Shown here: positions 10,265 through 12,398 of the stretch, piece after piece
Layout of the letters: each line of letters begins with the position of its first letter
Numbering within the stretch: position 1 is the stretch's first letter
NCBI GenBank assembly: GCA_964400165.1
Contig: CAYNSX010000051.1
Span: 1-12,398 of the forward strand
DNA: 12,398 nt
Source: CAYNSX01 sp964400165
Lineage (GTDB): Bacteria > Armatimonadota > Hebobacteria > CAYNSX01
Direction of reading: 5' to 3'
Notes under the pieces: model-generated
The model's input: the letters and a program-made list of their open reading frames with translations, nothing else
The model's database searches: none
Told to the model about the DNA's origin: nothing
Program-made: the position numbers and the translations under genes

Positions 10265-10362
10265 GCCCTCACCCGGCCTTCAACTGCGCTCGGGGCATCC
10301 TACTTCGCTCGGCGCGCCGCGCCGAGCTTCGTAGGACAAGCCCTCTCCCGTTTGGGAGAGGG
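10265..10362. repeat. Dispersed palindromic element, longest copy, between convergent genes
   Basis: The head GCCCTCACCCGGCCT (10265-10279) is identical to 1-15. The middle holds a symmetrical hairpin: TCCTAC / GTAGGA (10298-10303, 10331-10336) and GCTCGGCGCG / CGCGCCGAGC (10307-10316, 10318-10327), separated by TTC on both sides. The end is the CCCTCTCCC / GGGAGAGGG stem (10341-10349, 10354-10362). It lies between the stops of mscL and the metallopeptidase, and may act as a two-way transcription barrier, though it has no T-tract. Confidence 0.8.
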
Positions 10363-10391
10363 ACTTCGCATCTGCCCAGCCGCGACGTTCG

Positions 10392-12398
10392 TTAGTTGCT
10401 CATCCCCGACTCCAGGATGGCGTTGAACAGGAAGCGGAAGGTGCCGTGGGGCTGGCCGCGGTGCTGGACGCGGAAGCCGAGCAGGACGAGGCGCCCTTTC
10501 CCGTACTGCACTTCGGCGACGGCGCTCTTGCCCTTGATCAGGTCGTCGCCGCGGATCCAGCCGGAGAGCAGCAGCACGGTGTCCGAGTAGTCGGCGACGG
10601 AGACGGTCGGATAGCGTGCGGCCTTCGCTTTCGCTTCCTCGGCGGGCATCCCCGTGTACGCCTGCGGGCCGATCTCGAACGCGCAGGAGGCGGTGAAATA
10701 GGCGGCGGCGTCCGCAGGCAGGCCGTAGCCGAGCGGGTGGCCGGTCTTCACCTTGATGCGCAGGATGGAGCCGGGGCAGAAGAACTTGTCGCTGGCGACG
10801 CCGCTCAACACATCGCGCACCGGCACGCCGAACTGCTCGGTGGCGAGCGCGGTCGCCGAGTCCATTAGGACGAGCGTGCCGCCCTGCTCGGCGAACTCCT
10901 GCAAACGGAGGACGCCGTCGGGGCCGATGCCACCGGCGTACGGCGGGGGCACGCTGGTGGCGGCGTGGCCGTCGAGGATGGAGCCGAGCGAGGCGTCGGG
11001 GAAGATGAGGCAATCGAATCGCTTGCGCAAGTCGCCGGCGCGGAGTTCGGCGTTATGCACGACGGTGTAGGGGATTTCGTGCTGCTCGAGGACGAAGCGC
11101 GTCCAGCCGGCGTCCATATTGGCGACCCAGGACTCGTAGAGGCCGACGCGGGGGAGGGAGAGAGACTGTACTGGACCGCCCTGGCCGAGCCCGCCAGTCC
11201 GAGCTGGGAGTTCCACGGGGATGAGTTTTGCCGGCAGGCGCGCACTGATGGCGCGGGCGTACGCTGCGAGTTCGGCAGCAGTGCGACGACCGGGCGTGAT
11301 GGTCATCGCTCCTGGCGCAGCCGGGATGTCAGGGACATATGGGGCGAATGGGCGTACCTCAAATCCCTCTTTCAAGAAACTCAACAGCGCGGTGACATCA
11401 GCGTTGCGTGTGTTCGGGCAGACGACCGCCGCGGCGCTCGCGGCGGCGAAGGACTCCCGCGGGTCGGCGATGGCGGTCAGGCGCTCGAGGTCGGCGGTGA
11501 AGGGCGAGACGACCGCGACGGTGCGGACGCCCATCTGCAGCGGCAGCGTCCAGCCGGCGACATCGTAGGGCGGCTCGGGCGGCCCGCCGGGATAGAGCGT
11601 GCGGCTGGGGTACTCTTGGCGCTCCATCAGGTCTTTCAGGTGCGCCCGGAACGGCTGCGCGCAAAGCAGCACCGCGGTGCCGGCGGGGTACGAGACACCG
11701 TCGGCGGTGAAGGCGGCGCGGGCGCGGTGCACTTCGAGGCCGGTCATCTCGAGGATGCGCAGCATCTGCGCGGCGACGCCCGGGTCGCGCTGGTCGGGCG
11801 GGACGAGGTAGGCAAAGGGCGGCTCGGTCTTGCCCTTTTCGACGGCCTCCTTGCCGAGCGCCAGCTGGTTCTTGAGGAAAGTCGTGTGATAGCGGGCGGC
11901 GAGACTGAACAGCGCGAAGGCGGCGGTCTCCTCGTAGTCCACGATGTCGCGCACGCGCCACCAGCCGCCTGGCCAGGGGTCTGGGAAGTTCACGCGGGGC
12001 CCGTAAGCGTCGAGGCCGCGCGGATAGCCGCGCAGGTCACTGAAGCGCTGGAAGATGGGCGAGGCGAGATTGGCGGACGCCGCCTCGGTCAGGACGCCGA
12101 TGGAATTGAGCCGCGCCGCGGTCGTCAGCAGCGCGCCTTGCCACCAGACATCATAGATGGCCTCGTAGATGACGCCGGTCTTCCCCTCTTGCGCCAGCGC
12201 GCTCGCCATGTGGCCGCCGATGAGGAAGAGCGACTGGTCGATGAGCGGGTGCACATTCGGGTTGATCGGGTCATAGAACGGCGGCACGAACAGGCGGGCG
12301 CCGAGATTTCCCATCTGGTGCACATCGTAGACGACGCTCGGGAACCACTCCTTGAAGAGGAACTGCGTGACGAGTTGCGTCTCGCGCTGCGTGAGCAT
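10392..12398 (-). CDS. M14-family zinc metallopeptidase, N-terminus beyond the window
   Basis: At least 668 residues are seen, and the frame is open to the right edge. The ATG at the edge is probably internal, because relatives carry the equivalent LTQxET stretch deep in the catalytic domain. VVYDVHQMG (22-30 of the visible part) holds the third zinc ligand, His27. GVLTEAAS (101-108) holds the likely catalytic Glu105. The HxxE ligands must lie outside the window. PYDVAGWTLPLQMGV (277-291) is typical of the long M14 proteins, which are usually exported. Residues of about 417-540 look like a class I glutamine-amidotransferase-like domain (VGLYESWVANMDAGWTRF, LIFPD, GGTLVLMD), probably a non-catalytic partner domain. 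The gene ends 153 bases from mscL, tail to tail, with a palindromic element between them. Confidence 0.85.
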   Translation of the reverse strand: MLTQRETQLVTQFLFKEWFPSVVYDVHQMGNLGARLFVPPFYDPINPNVHPLIDQSLFLIGGHMASALAQEGKTGVIYEAIYDVWWQGALLTTAARLNSIGVLTEAASANLASPIFQRFSDLRGYPRGLDAYGPRVNFPDPWPGGWWRVRDIVDYEETAAFALFSLAARYHTTFLKNQLALGKEAVEKGKTEPPFAYLVPPDQRDPGVAAQMLRILEMTGLEVHRARAAFTADGVSYPAGTAVLLCAQPFRAHLKDLMERQEYPSRTLYPGGPPEPPYDVAGWTLPLQMGVRTVAVVSPFTADLERLTAIADPRESFAAASAAAVVCPNTRNADVTALLSFLKEGFEVRPFAPYVPDIPAAPGAMTITPGRRTAAELAAYARAISARLPAKLIPVELPARTGGLGQGGPVQSLSLPRVGLYESWVANMDAGWTRFVLEQHEIPYTVVHNAELRAGDLRKRFDCLIFPDASLGSILDGHAATSVPPPYAGGIGPDGVLRLQEFAEQGGTLVLMDSATALATEQFGVPVRDVLSGVASDKFFCPGSILRIKVKTGHPLGYGLPADAAAYFTASCAFEIGPQAYTGMPAEEAKAKAARYPTVSVADYSDTVLLLSGWIRGDDLIKGKSAVAEVQYGKGRLVLLGFRVQHRGQPHGTFRFLFNAILESGMSN

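Overview
This is a GC-rich bacterial window. Coding lines run near 70-80% G+C, with one clear low-GC exception. The families present fit a deep-branching, free-living Gram-positive-like or Chloroflexota/Armatimonadota-type bacterium: an RF2 gene with a programmed frameshift, two GT-C membrane glycosyltransferases, a GsiB/LEA-like stress protein, an MscL with a zinc-ribbon tail and a large M14 metallopeptidase. The phylum is a low-confidence guess from family flavour only.

Layout. Positions 1-761 hold no gene I can support. They are packed with palindromes: at least four copies of a CCCTCTCCC/GGGAGAGGG element, an inward-facing pair of TTAGCCCGG palindromes, one clean intrinsic terminator and a long hairpin. 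Next, on the minus strand, is a low-GC orphan gene with a PIN-like look (762-1919), divergent from a plus-strand run. That run (2031-7829) is prfB, a secreted 5'-nucleotidase C-terminal domain protein, a metallophosphoesterase domain protein, a 52-residue membrane protein and two GT-C glycosyltransferases. Overlaps or gaps under 10 bases throughout suggest one operon. The operon ends head-on into a minus-strand GsiB-like hydrophilin (7799-8128).

From 8361 to 9214 lies a tRNA district: tRNA-Met(CAT), tRNA-Trp(CCA) and tRNA-Phe(GAA). Broken tRNA copies and short tandem arrays of 7-mers and 8-mers lie between them. The intact tRNA-Phe is flanked by a 5' fragment of itself upstream and a 3' fragment downstream. 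A tRNA-Trp-like 5' end upstream of tRNA-Trp is joined to a double hairpin. After this come a small cysteine-rich protein (minus) and mscL (plus), divergent over a TetR-type operator-like palindrome. Another palindromic element follows, then the C-terminal two thirds of an M14 metallopeptidase (minus) running off the right edge.

Most unusual points: (1) the two halves of a UshA-type 5'-nucleotidase are separate genes in swapped order, and the catalytic His-Asp dyad is replaced while all metal ligands remain; (2) tRNA-Phe sits between its own fragments; (3) the RF2 frameshift site CTTTGAC lacks the usual internal Shine-Dalgarno; (4) a heptamer array contains the prfB stop codon and the start of the next gene; (5) the same 7- and 8-base periodicities recur at several sites.
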